From: Photobacterium marinum
Lineage (GTDB): Bacteria > Pseudomonadota > Gammaproteobacteria > Enterobacterales > Vibrionaceae
Direction: 5' to 3'
Length of the DNA stretch: 64,000 bases
Assembly: GCF_000331515.1 (NCBI RefSeq)
Contig: NZ_AMZO01000022.1
Coordinates: 1-64,000, forward strand
Shown here one piece after another: positions 26,536-35,181 of the stretch. A program made the translations under genes and the position numbers. How positions within the stretch are numbered: position 1 is the stretch's first letter; the number at the start of each line of letters is the position of its first letter. The notes under the pieces were generated by a model. It did no database searches. It was given only the letters and a program-made list of their open reading frames with translations, and was not told the DNA's origin.

Positions 26536-27813
26536 TTAACTCGAAGCGCGAACCTTATATTCAGCTTTATCTAGATTGTGTTTCTTCATACGTAGATAAA
26601 GCTTTTTACGTGGGATCTGCAAGTAGTTGGAAACATCATTAATGCGGCCTGCAAACAGGTACAAGGCATCTTCAATCACCTGCTTCTCGTAACCGTCGAC
26701 CAGATCATCCAGTGGGCTGCTCATTTGCTCCAGTGGTTTGGTGCGCTCTTGCCCTGCAAGTTTAACGATGCCGATGGCATAAAGTTCCGCGACATTTTTC
26801 AGCTCCAATACATTCCCCGGCCACTCATGGCGGTTAAGCGTATTGATATAAGCTTTATCGACGGCTGGAAGCGATTTATTCAGCTTAAGGCAGCTTTGTT
26901 TCAGGAAATGGCGGAACAGCGGAGTAATATCACAGCTGCGCTGTTTCAGCGTTGGCAGGCTGAAACGAACCTGACTCAGGAAATAGAAGAGTTCCGGCAG
27001 TAGTTTTTCCTGCTCAACCAGACTTTCCGGTGAACCGTCAACAATAACCAGAAGGCGCACTTCTTTTTTCCCTTGACGATCCTGTTCCAGCAAGAAGCGG
27101 CAGAGCCATTGCTGGGTTTCAGTTGGCATTATCTGTGGGTTTTTCAGGCACAGGCTACCGCTGCGGGCTGAAATCATCTTACGTTGTAAATCAGCGGTGC
27201 AGCTGATTTCCTGGCCTAAGGTTGAAACGTAAGGGCCTTCACTGATTTCGCTGTTTTGGTGTAGTAGTTTGGCAACAGTATGGCGACCTGTGCCACTGTC
27301 ACCTTCGATCAGTACATCTTTGGTTGTCAGGGCTATATCAGCAATTTGTTCACGGATTTTGATGATCAGTGGGCTGTCGCCTAGTAACATTTCAGATGCT
27401 GAAAGATTAAGGGTATTGCGCTGTTCAATTTTTCGTTTCCGTTCCGGCAGGTGCTTTTCAAGTAAGGCTAGCAGTTCAGCTGGCTGAAGAGGTTTTTGCA
27501 GGAAATCGAGAGCGCCTTTCTTCAGGGCATCGACAGCCATCGGAATATCACCATGACCAGTGATCATAATCACCGGAAGCTCAGGATCCAGTTCCCGAAC
27601 TTTTTCAAGCAGTTCCATACCACTCAGACCCGGCATGTACATGTCAGTTACAACTACGCCTGGCCAGTCTTTGTGGAGCATATTGATAGCCACTGTTGGA
27701 TCGGTTGCTGTCAGGGCTTTGTAGCCGGATACTTCAAGCAAATGTTGATAAGCTTCGACAACATCCTGGTCATCGTCGATGATCAGTACTTCTATATCAT
27801 TATTTATCATCAT
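26536..27813 (-). CDS. pgtA: PgtA-like response regulator with degenerate AAA+ domain
   Basis: This 425-residue regulator pairs with the sensor encoded just upstream and resembles PgtA of the Salmonella phosphoglycerate uptake system. It has a receiver domain (acidic patch DDD 13-15, phospho-acceptor Asp57 in VVVTDMYMPG), a central sigma-54-type region, and a C-terminal Fis-type helix-turn-helix. The central region is degenerate: Walker A reads GDSGTGRH with Arg177 for Lys, no GAFTGA loop is seen, and Walker B reads GSLCLKNP. It is therefore unlikely to activate sigma-54 promoters by ATP hydrolysis. Its start overlaps the pgtB stop by 14 bp. Confidence 0.82.
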   Translation of the reverse strand: MMINNDIEVLIIDDDQDVVEAYQHLLEVSGYKALTATDPTVAINMLHKDWPGVVVTDMYMPGLSGMELLEKVRELDPELPVIMITGHGDIPMAVDALKKGALDFLQKPLQPAELLALLEKHLPERKRKIEQRNTLNLSASEMLLGDSPLIIKIREQIADIALTTKDVLIEGDSGTGRHTVAKLLHQNSEISEGPYVSTLGQEISCTADLQRKMISARSGSLCLKNPQIMPTETQQWLCRFLLEQDRQGKKEVRLLVIVDGSPESLVEQEKLLPELFYFLSQVRFSLPTLKQRSCDITPLFRHFLKQSCLKLNKSLPAVDKAYINTLNRHEWPGNVLELKNVAELYAIGIVKLAGQERTKPLEQMSSPLDDLVDGYEKQVIEDALYLFAGRINDVSNYLQIPRKKLYLRMKKHNLDKAEYKVRASS

Positions 27814-30163
27814 GTTTATTTAACTCCAGTACGACCATAGCGCCACCTTGAAGGTTTGAGGCAAGAAAAATATCGCCATCAAAGCGGTTCATGATAGAGC
27901 GGCAAATACTTAAACCGAGGCCAAGGCCGACCTCTTTTGTTGTGGTAAATGGAATGAAAAGTTTTTTTATTATTCCTGCGTCAAAGCCTTTACCGCTATC
28001 GCAGACTGCAATGCGGATACGGCTATTTTCGCAGGCTAGCTCACTGACGGTAATTTCGCGCAGTTCACAGCTTGCGACGCTGTCGCAACTGTTAACCAGC
28101 AGGTTAACCAATACCTGTTCCAGTTGTACTTGATCGGCCTGAACCCTCAGCGGATAGTTAATGTCGCTGGTGATTCTGGTTTTTTGTACTTTGGCTCGAC
28201 TCTCGACGATCAGCATTGCCTGCTGGAAGCAGGAAGGAACGTCAACCGGAATGAGCGGGCTGCTGGCCGATTGCTTTTTAGAGAAGCTGCGTAAGCTGGC
28301 AACAATCCGTCCCATACGGGAAGTCAGATTGTCTATCTTCTCTAGACTGTTTGGCAGCTTGGTATAATTTTCTCTTTCGATTGCCATTTTTGTTGCGAAG
28401 ACATGGGTAGAAATAGCTGACAACGGCTGGTTGAGTTCGTGAGCCAGCGAGGTCATTGTCTGACCGACGACAGCCATCTTGGCGGCTTGGATCAATTCGT
28501 CTTGAGTGGAGCGCAGATCGGCTTCAACCCGTTTACGATCTTCGATCTCTGCTTTGAGCTGGCGGTTACGGTTGGTCAGGGACTGGGTTTTTTCCCGAAC
28601 CATTTTTTCCAGCCAGCGGGCGGCATTTTCTTGCTCGGTAATATCTGTCATGGTGACGATTACCTTCTCGAAGCTGCCCTGTTGGAACAGGCGGAAATCC
28701 AGCCGTAGATAGAGGTTATTCTCTGACTCTTGGGCGTGCTTTAGGGTCAGCTGACATGCGCTGTTTAGTAACAAGGGACTGTTTTCATCAAACAGCGACT
28801 GCAGGCGAGGTTGCATTTTGTTGTCAAATAGCGACCAGACAGTTTTGTTTTGTGGGAAGGTGTCATAACGAAACAGGGTCTGCGCGCTTGGGTTAACTGA
28901 TTCAACCTGGCCGTTGAGATCGCAGGTAATAATACTGGCTTGGGTATTATTTATCAGGTTAAGGGCATTACTTCGCTGCATTTCCTGCATCTGCTGGCAG
29001 AAATGGCGCAGGTTGTCGCCAAGTTTGCCGATTTCATCATTACCAGAGATCTGGATTTGGGCATTCAGGTGATCGTTAGCCACCGCCGCCAGATCCTGTG
29101 ACAGCAGGTTCAGGCGTTTGACAATACCGCGGCCGACCAAGTAAATCGACAGAATAACAGACAGGAAAATTGACAGGATAACCACAACAAACAAGATCAG
29201 GTTGCTGAGCTGAACAGCCTCGCGGGTCTGCTCATTGAGTTCGCGAAGTGATGTATTCTCTTTTTCTACTATCGCCTGGATGACCTCTTCTTGATGTTTT
29301 AGGCGAGCCTGGATCTGCCTCTCAAATTTATCGATGGCGTTATGCAGTTCAACATCCAGCCTCAGTTGTTGTTCTAGGATGCCGTTGGGTTCCACTATGG
29401 TGATCAATTCCTGCAGCAATTGTCGGTATGAAACGGTTGACGGGTAATGGTTAAGTGCTTGGCTCATTTTGCTGACTTCATCGGTTTTATAACCGATAAA
29501 GTAGAAAGCATTGCCAAGATCCCGACTCTGACGTTGCTGAATGATTTCTTGTACCAGCTGATACAACTCGCTTTCATGCACAGTGATTGACTGGATCAGG
29601 GAAAACTCAGTCATTACATCGGCAACAGCCTCTATGTTGATGGCATTAGGGAGCATCCGGGTCAGCTGCCACTCGACTTCCTGACGGATAGGTGTCAGCT
29701 CATCAACCAGATCCTGATGAAGCCATTTAATGTTGTTTTCAGTTTGTGCCAGGGATGCATGCTGCATGTTGTGCCGGTAGAGTAGGTTGGCGTAAACCGC
29801 GGTATCGGTCAGCAATGCTTCATGTTCGGCCTTGATACTCGGATGCAGTTCGGTCAACGAAGTGTGGTTGATTGTATTGGTAATTCTTGCCAGTTTTTCG
29901 TCAACTTTTTGCTTCAGTTCACCATGCAGCAACGGATCGTGATTATTACCAAGCTGGTTCAGCGCCGCCTGCAGACCGGCAGTGTTCCGTTCCAGTTGGT
30001 AACTGGTTTTTAAGGTCGGGATATTTTTTTCGACGATGGAGTTTATTTGATCGTCCAGCGTTTCCCATGTAACAGCCGCAATCATACTCACACTGATAGT
30101 GAGGGTTGCCATAAAGCTGATAGCCAGGATCAGGTTTTTACCTATGGTATTGCGAAATGGCAT
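27800..30163 (-). CDS. pgtB: PgtB-like sensor histidine kinase
   Basis: The 787-residue kinase has a first membrane helix (about 8-30), a long helical periplasmic sensor reminiscent of TorS, a second helix near 322-345, HAMP, a PAS-like region (about 405-520), a coiled coil, and a complete kinase core: His575 in AHELNQPL, the N box NLLVNSC, DSGKGFD and GLGLGLSI. It should read the state of the PgtC-like periplasmic protein and phosphorylate the PgtA-like regulator. The start codon overlaps the pgtC stop (TGATG), with AAGGAG inside the end of pgtC. Confidence 0.85.
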   Translation of the reverse strand: MPFRNTIGKNLILAISFMATLTISVSMIAAVTWETLDDQINSIVEKNIPTLKTSYQLERNTAGLQAALNQLGNNHDPLLHGELKQKVDEKLARITNTINHTSLTELHPSIKAEHEALLTDTAVYANLLYRHNMQHASLAQTENNIKWLHQDLVDELTPIRQEVEWQLTRMLPNAINIEAVADVMTEFSLIQSITVHESELYQLVQEIIQQRQSRDLGNAFYFIGYKTDEVSKMSQALNHYPSTVSYRQLLQELITIVEPNGILEQQLRLDVELHNAIDKFERQIQARLKHQEEVIQAIVEKENTSLRELNEQTREAVQLSNLILFVVVILSIFLSVILSIYLVGRGIVKRLNLLSQDLAAVANDHLNAQIQISGNDEIGKLGDNLRHFCQQMQEMQRSNALNLINNTQASIITCDLNGQVESVNPSAQTLFRYDTFPQNKTVWSLFDNKMQPRLQSLFDENSPLLLNSACQLTLKHAQESENNLYLRLDFRLFQQGSFEKVIVTMTDITEQENAARWLEKMVREKTQSLTNRNRQLKAEIEDRKRVEADLRSTQDELIQAAKMAVVGQTMTSLAHELNQPLSAISTHVFATKMAIERENYTKLPNSLEKIDNLTSRMGRIVASLRSFSKKQSASSPLIPVDVPSCFQQAMLIVESRAKVQKTRITSDINYPLRVQADQVQLEQVLVNLLVNSCDSVASCELREITVSELACENSRIRIAVCDSGKGFDAGIIKKLFIPFTTTKEVGLGLGLSICRSIMNRFDGDIFLASNLQGGAMVVLELNKHDDK

Positions 30164-31419
30164 CAGCGCTCCTTTTGTGCGCTGGCAAGGATCAGCTCTG
30201 AGATTCGGATAGATTGTTCCAGCTGTTTAGCCATCGCTGTTCGCCAGTTATTTGTCTGTCTGGCGGTAAAAACATCTGATGGTGACATAGTCAGCCGATT
30301 GAAGTAATTGCTGCTTTTTGCCTGTTCTTCTGAAATCGGTGGCGTAGAGGCCAGTTGTTGAGCCAGCTTATATTGTTGGCGTTGGGCTTCGGTTAGCGAG
30401 TTAAGCTGGCTTATTTTATGGAGCAGCTGCCAGGCCTGATTAAGGCTGACCAACTGGTGGCTGATCACCTGCTCAAATAACTGCATTACCAGCACGTCAC
30501 GTTGAGATACTAGCTGATGATCAAGCGCCTTAACGATGAAAGGCATGCTCTCTGTTTGTTTGAGGTTATGTTTATGTACAGAGCCTTCCAACATATTGCT
30601 CTGGACGGGCTCAGACAACATAAACTCGATAAATGCGAGTGTGTCTTTGGCTTGATGGGTGTTTTTCAGTGCTGCAATATAGCTTGGCAGGTGCGGGCTG
30701 TTTTCCTGATAGCGGAAACCGATGAACGGGAATTGTTGGCTGCTTTGTGAGGCAAAGTTGTCGAGAACAATGCCAATACCGGCCAGACCACGAGAGACTG
30801 CATCGTTGACGCCAAAGCTTCTGGCTGATACTGAGGCAAGGTTTCCGCCAATTTGAAGCAGCAGTTTCCAGCCTTGTTCCCAACCGTAGTGTTGCAAGAT
30901 GTTTTCAATGACCAGATGAGTAAAACCAGAACGCGCCGGACTGCTCATAATGACATGATGGTAATACTGAGGTTGAGCCAGACTCTCTAATGAGTCCGGA
31001 ATATCAAGCCGGTGCTTTTGTAAATATTTTGTGTTCCACATCAGGCCATAGCCAGAGCAGGCAAAGACAGTGACATTGTCTGGTAACTGATGGAGTCGGG
31101 TTTGTCTTTTTGCCGACGGAGTCAGTTGAATGTCACCCAGCGGTAGAAATTCATTTTTTTCAATGACAGGCATAAACGCCAGTCGTGATGATGAAATGAC
31201 TATATCAATATCATGAGCTTGTTTTTCCAGCAGGCGAAGCCCGGCCTCTCCACGACGATGGAGTACCTTAACCGAGGTTTCGGGATGTTGTTGTTTAAAT
31301 TGCTGGATCACGGGTTCAATAGAGGACTCGGAAAAAGTTGTTAAGATAATTAAATTATTTGTTGATTTAGCAAGGCAGACTGAAGAAAAAAACAGACAAA
31401 TAATAAGTAAACGGTTCAT
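30163..31419 (-). CDS. pgtC: PgtC-like periplasmic signal-binding protein
   Basis: The 418-residue protein carries a signal peptide (residues 1-17) and a periplasmic-binding fold of the iron/thiamine-binding type (LIILTTFSESSIEPVIQQFKQ, then a DIVISSSR block), plus a C-terminal helical extension with several Gln-rich helices. In Salmonella PgtC works with PgtB to sense phosphoglycerate. It heads the pgtC-pgtB-pgtA operon. The transporter PgtP is not adjacent here, so either it lies elsewhere or the system controls other targets. Confidence 0.8.
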   Translation of the reverse strand: MNRLLIICLFFSSVCLAKSTNNLIILTTFSESSIEPVIQQFKQQHPETSVKVLHRRGEAGLRLLEKQAHDIDIVISSSRLAFMPVIEKNEFLPLGDIQLTPSAKRQTRLHQLPDNVTVFACSGYGLMWNTKYLQKHRLDIPDSLESLAQPQYYHHVIMSSPARSGFTHLVIENILQHYGWEQGWKLLLQIGGNLASVSARSFGVNDAVSRGLAGIGIVLDNFASQSSQQFPFIGFRYQENSPHLPSYIAALKNTHQAKDTLAFIEFMLSEPVQSNMLEGSVHKHNLKQTESMPFIVKALDHQLVSQRDVLVMQLFEQVISHQLVSLNQAWQLLHKISQLNSLTEAQRQQYKLAQQLASTPPISEEQAKSSNYFNRLTMSPSDVFTARQTNNWRTAMAKQLEQSIRISELILASAQKER

Positions 31420-31570
31420 GAATTAATAACTTACCTTGCATTGACAGTCCCTATATACAAGGTTATTTGATTGGTTTGTAGTGAATTAAGTCAGGTGGGT
31501 TAGGATTTTCTAATAGTGCTATCGATTTTGTATTTGTAACTGTTTGTTATGAGTCAGGGGTGACACATCA

Positions 31571-31595
31571 TGACATTAAATACTGCTTAATGTCA
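31571..31595. promoter_or_regulatory. Palindromic candidate operator before pgtC
   Basis: TGACATTAA and TTAATGTCA form a perfect 9-bp inverted repeat with a 7-bp spacer, about 150 bp upstream of pgtC. It is a candidate site for the PgtA-like regulator. Confidence 0.4.
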
Positions 31596-31720
31596 CATTT
31601 TTCTGGTGTTGGAGCAGATGAAACCGAGGTGTTAATAAGATGTCTGCCGATGTTCTTTTTTGCTATCAATAAATTGGGCTGAATAGAACGATTAGCTATA
31701 TATAAATATAAACCGCCCAT

Positions 31721-31755
31721 AAAAGAAAACCGGAGCCAGGCTCCGGTTTTCTTTT
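31721..31755. terminator. Strong bidirectional terminator after yfbU
   Basis: Perfect 17-bp arms (AAAAGAAAACCGGAGCC and its complement) around one base. Confidence 0.9.
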
Positions 31756-31772
31756 AGAAAAATCGCTGGAAA

Positions 31773-32273
31773 TTAAGCGTTCTGGATCTGTTGGATTTCT
31801 GTTGCAGACAGGTGGTACTGACGCGGGCAGTTACGCCAGGTTTGCAGCATGCGCTGGTATTTTTCCAGCATCGGAACCTGGCTGTTGAAATGGTGTTCTG
31901 CTTTATCAAACTGAGGGTAAAGACCTTCTTCTTCGGTCAGGAAGCGAACATAGTGCACAAGCTGAGATTCTGTTGCCGCATCAAAGCCAAGGAACTGCAG
32001 ACGGCGTTGGTCTACTTGTTTCTGGTTTTCTTCACTCAGCATTTTGTATGATTCCTGCATGGCATGATGCATTTCCATGAAATCAATGATGGTGCGACAT
32101 TCTTCTTCTTCAAGGCAGCCAAAATCTTTATTAAGTTCACGCATCTGCAGGCCGTAACCACGTTCTACAATGGTTTGCAGGCGACGGTATTTTTCGGCGT
32201 TCTCAGGGGTCAGCTGAGCCATCAGGTAGTACTGGTTAGAAAGAATCAGACGTTGTGCGTTAGTCATTTCCAT
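31773..32273 (-). CDS. yfbU: YfbU family protein
   Basis: The 166-residue soluble protein matches YfbU (UPF0304): [14 protein letters not shown] at the start, [36 protein letters not shown] and YLRFLT-like [13 protein letters not shown]. coli YfbU has been studied as a toxin-like or regulatory protein, but its role is unsettled. In E. coli it lies beside yfbV; here the pgt genes, rlmA and chaN separate them. Confidence 0.93.
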   Translation of the reverse strand: MEMTNAQRLILSNQYYLMAQLTPENAEKYRRLQTIVERGYGLQMRELNKDFGCLEEEECRTIIDFMEMHHAMQESYKMLSEENQKQVDQRRLQFLGFDAATESQLVHYVRFLTEEEGLYPQFDKAEHHFNSQVPMLEKYQRMLQTWRNCPRQYHLSATEIQQIQNA

Positions 32274-32513
32274 AATGATAGGCCTTTAATTATTTATTGA
32301 GCTGGCTTTGAGATTATCAGGTTAATTGCAAAAAAAATTGATCTGACGACATCTTTGCGGACGATTTCTTGTTAAAAAATCATGTTTGGCTAAAGCTTGT
32401 CCAATCAGGTTTGAAGCTGATGTTTTAACAATATTTACCCTTATTCATTACATGGTTATTGTCGGGTTAATCTTTTAATTTTAGCTTATCAACCTTAAAG
32501 GAAAGTGACAGGG

Positions 32514-33173
32514 ATGACGGCGTTGCAGTGGTGCGGACTCCTGCTCTGGCTGGCGATTCTTGTGTTGAGGTACCCACGGGAATTCTGGTCGAAGTTCAGA
32601 GCGGAAAGTGACTACCAGCATTTGGTGATGGCAAGTGTGTTGGTATTGTTTCTGCTCTGGAGCCTGAGGGCCGGGATCGCAGAGGGGCTTCAGGTGCATT
32701 TCCTGGCACTGACTGTGCTGATTCTCTGTCACGGCTGGAAGATAGCTGTTTTGATTGGCTCTTTGCCTGTTGTGGGGTTGAGCTTGTTCGGGATGGTTGC
32801 CTGGCCGGATGCCGGGCTGTATGCCATGACGGGAGTTGTGTTGCCGATAACCTTTAGTTACGGCTTTTTCCTCTTTACCTACCGTTTCCTGCCCAGGCAT
32901 TTGTTTGTTTACCTCTTTGTCGGGGCTTTCTTCAACGGCGCGCTGACAATGGCGGTGCATTTGTTGCTGACCAGCGGTTGGGTATTTTTCAGCAACCTGT
33001 ATTCATGGCACTACATTGTTGAAAATTATCTGGCATTACTGCCTTTGCTGTTATTTCCGGAAGCACTACTCAATGGGATGGCGATGACGTTGCTGGTGGT
33101 GTATAAGCCGGAGTGGGTGAGGACGTTTGCGGACAGAGACTATATCTATTCATCCCGTGATCGGGATGAATAG
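32514..33173 (+). CDS. CbiM-like energy-coupling factor permease
   Basis: The 219-residue membrane protein has about six helices and resembles ECF/CbiM-type substrate-capture permeases (conserved LQVHFLALTVLILCHGWKIA and FPEALLNGMAMTLLVVYKP). Such proteins bind cobalt or nickel, or a vitamin, and need an ECF ATPase module, which is not adjacent. I choose ATG 32514 over GTG 32505 because the ribosome-binding site AAGGA is too close to the GTG. The last codons form one arm of a 15-bp hairpin facing fhs. Confidence 0.7.
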   Translation: MTALQWCGLLLWLAILVLRYPREFWSKFRAESDYQHLVMASVLVLFLLWSLRAGIAEGLQVHFLALTVLILCHGWKIAVLIGSLPVVGLSLFGMVAWPDAGLYAMTGVVLPITFSYGFFLFTYRFLPRHLFVYLFVGAFFNGALTMAVHLLLTSGWVFFSNLYSWHYIVENYLALLPLLLFPEALLNGMAMTLLVVYKPEWVRTFADRDYIYSSRDRDE

Positions 33174-33176
33174 ATA
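33143..33176. repeat. 15-bp hairpin spanning a stop codon
   Basis: TATCTATTCATCCCG and its exact complement surround a TGAT loop. The stop codon of the CbiM-like gene lies within the right arm. It separates convergent genes but has no T run. Confidence 0.75.
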
Positions 33177-33196
33177 GGGTGGAAGTGAGTTGAAGA

Positions 33197-34951
33197 TCAG
33201 CTCAAACCGGTGATGTTACCGTCTTCATCAATATCCATTTCCATGAAGGCCGGCCTTTCAGGCAGGCCCGGCATGGTCATAACATTGCCGCACAGTGCAT
33301 AGATAAAACCGGCGCCGGCGCAAAGCTTCAGCTCACGGATCGGAATGGTGAAATCAGTCGGAGCACCTTTGAGACTCGGATCATGGCTGATAGATAGCGG
33401 GGTTTTTGCCATGCAAACTGCCAGATTGTCGTGACCCAGAGCTTTAAGTTCAGCCAGTTGGTTTTTAGCTAGCTCGGAAAGTTCAATGCCTCGACCGCCG
33501 TAACCGACTTCTGCCACTGTCATCAATTTCTCTTCCAGAGTTTGTTCAAGGTTGTACAGCGGCTTGAATTGAGCCGGTGTTTCACAAGCTTTTACGACCG
33601 CGTTGGCCAGCTCAATCGCTCCTTCACCACCTTTACCGAATGCTTCGCTGATTGCTACATCGACATGGCAGCCAAACTCTTCGGCTTCAACCATGGCTTT
33701 TAGCTGGGTAAGTTCAGCATCAGTGTCCTGTGGGAAGCGGTTGATTGCTACTACCACCGGGATCCCGTATTTGGCTGCGTTACGGATATGCCATTTCAGG
33801 TTGGCAAAACCAGCCTGCAGTGCCTGTTCATCCGGTGCAAAAATCGCTTCAGGTAATGCCTGGCCCGGGCGCAGATCATACAAGCCAGAGTTGGCTTTAA
33901 GGCCTCGCAGTGTTGCAACGACAACCGCACAATCCGGTCCGCGATCAGCTTGCTGCGCTTTGATGTTACAGGCTTTCTCGAAACCCATGTCTGAACCGAA
34001 GCCGCCTTCGGTAATGGTGAAGTCGCTTAGCTTCAGGGCAATACGATCAGCAATGACAGATGAGTTGCCGTGGGCAATATTGGCGAATGGGCCTGCATGG
34101 ATTAATGTCGGAACACCTTCCAGGGTTTGCATCAGGGTTGGCTCTATGGCTTCGCACATAGTGACAGCCATGGCTCCGGCTACTTTGAGGTCTTCTGCTG
34201 TTACCGGTTTACCATCAAGGTTATAAGCCATAACGGTGCGGCCGATACGTTGGCGCATGTCCTTGAGATCTTTTGACAGGGCAAGGATAGCCATCAGCTC
34301 AGAGGCCGCCGAGATATCAAAGCCGTCTTCACGGGCAATGCCATTGATGGTTTTACCCGGCTCATTGTTGCCGACCGTGATCATACGCAGGGCGCGATCG
34401 TTGTGATCCATTACGCGCTTCCAGCTGATGCGGTTGATATCAATGCGCAGTGCCTTTAGGCCGGTCTTCTCTTCAAATGCATCGTAACCATGGCGCTGTT
34501 CATGGTAAATCCGGGCATCCAGAGCTGCTGCTGCGAGGTTGTGGGCTGCGCTGACCGCGTGGATATCGCCGGTCAGGTGCAGGTTCAGCTTTTCCATTGG
34601 AGCTACCTGACTGTAGCCTCCACCGGCTGCGCCACCTTTGACGCCAAAAACCGGCCCCATTGATGGTTGGCGGATGCACGCCATAACGCTTTGGTTGATT
34701 TTGGCCAGCCCTTGAGCCAGTCCGATGGTGGTTACGGTTTTGCCTTCGCCTAGCGGAGTCGGGGTAATGGCGGTAACCAGTACTAATTTACCTTCTTTTC
34801 GGTCACTCAGACGATTGAGGATAGAGGGCTTTACTTTCGCTTTCAGGCTGCCCTGGGGAGATAAGTCGTCCGGTAGAATTCCTGCTTGTTCTGCGATTTG
34901 CTCAATTGGGGTCAGTGTGGTGTCACGACAGATTTGAATATCACTTTTCAT
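33197..34951 (-). CDS. fhs: Formate-tetrahydrofolate ligase Fhs
   Basis: Fhs condenses formate with tetrahydrofolate using ATP to give 10-formyl-THF, feeding purine and formyl-Met synthesis. The 584-residue protein has the P-loop [16 protein letters not shown] near residue 65, [19 protein letters not shown] (family signature), [13 protein letters not shown], and the [17 protein letters not shown] end. Enterobacteria such as E. coli lack it. It sits among formate genes (two FocA proteins, PflB, PflA), and a consensus PurR operator lies upstream. Confidence 0.97.
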   Translation of the reverse strand: MKSDIQICRDTTLTPIEQIAEQAGILPDDLSPQGSLKAKVKPSILNRLSDRKEGKLVLVTAITPTPLGEGKTVTTIGLAQGLAKINQSVMACIRQPSMGPVFGVKGGAAGGGYSQVAPMEKLNLHLTGDIHAVSAAHNLAAAALDARIYHEQRHGYDAFEEKTGLKALRIDINRISWKRVMDHNDRALRMITVGNNEPGKTINGIAREDGFDISAASELMAILALSKDLKDMRQRIGRTVMAYNLDGKPVTAEDLKVAGAMAVTMCEAIEPTLMQTLEGVPTLIHAGPFANIAHGNSSVIADRIALKLSDFTITEGGFGSDMGFEKACNIKAQQADRGPDCAVVVATLRGLKANSGLYDLRPGQALPEAIFAPDEQALQAGFANLKWHIRNAAKYGIPVVVAINRFPQDTDAELTQLKAMVEAEEFGCHVDVAISEAFGKGGEGAIELANAVVKACETPAQFKPLYNLEQTLEEKLMTVAEVGYGGRGIELSELAKNQLAELKALGHDNLAVCMAKTPLSISHDPSLKGAPTDFTIPIRELKLCAGAGFIYALCGNVMTMPGLPERPAFMEMDIDEDGNITGLS

Positions 34952-35013
34952 GGGCGGCCATAACCTCGCATTGGTAGCAATAGAGATATTGCATCGAACT
35001 GCTTTTGCAGGTC

Positions 35014-35029
35014 ACGCAATCGTTTGCGT
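35014..35029. promoter_or_regulatory. PurR operator upstream of fhs
   Basis: ACGCAATCGTTTGCGT fits the PurR consensus ANGCAANCGNTTNCNT at every fixed position. It lies about 63 bp upstream of the fhs start, just past a TATAAA-like -10 element read on the minus strand, a position for repression when purines are plentiful. Confidence 0.75.
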
Positions 35030-35181
35030 TTGGTTTATACCATAATTTTATCACGTATATGTAGAAAAAATCCGATGTTAGTGTGGTTTATTTGTTCTTA
35101 ATTAAATCCTTGCCAGATGTGGAGGAGTAATGAGGAGGAAAAAAGAAAACCTGCCGGATATACCGGCAGGTGGTTCAGCGA

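Larger units (their letters stand above)
31420..31772. other. pgtC promoter region
   Basis: No gene is seen. It contains the inverted repeat at 31571-31595 and the yfbU terminator. I found no TGGC-N8-TTGC sigma-54 element upstream of pgtC. Confidence 0.5.

Noticed and set aside
31420-31570. Sigma-54 promoter upstream of pgtC
   Set aside because: No GG-N10-GC element with suitable flanks was found.
34952-35060. THF riboswitch before fhs
   Set aside because: No conserved riboswitch core was recognised; the palindrome is explained better by PurR.
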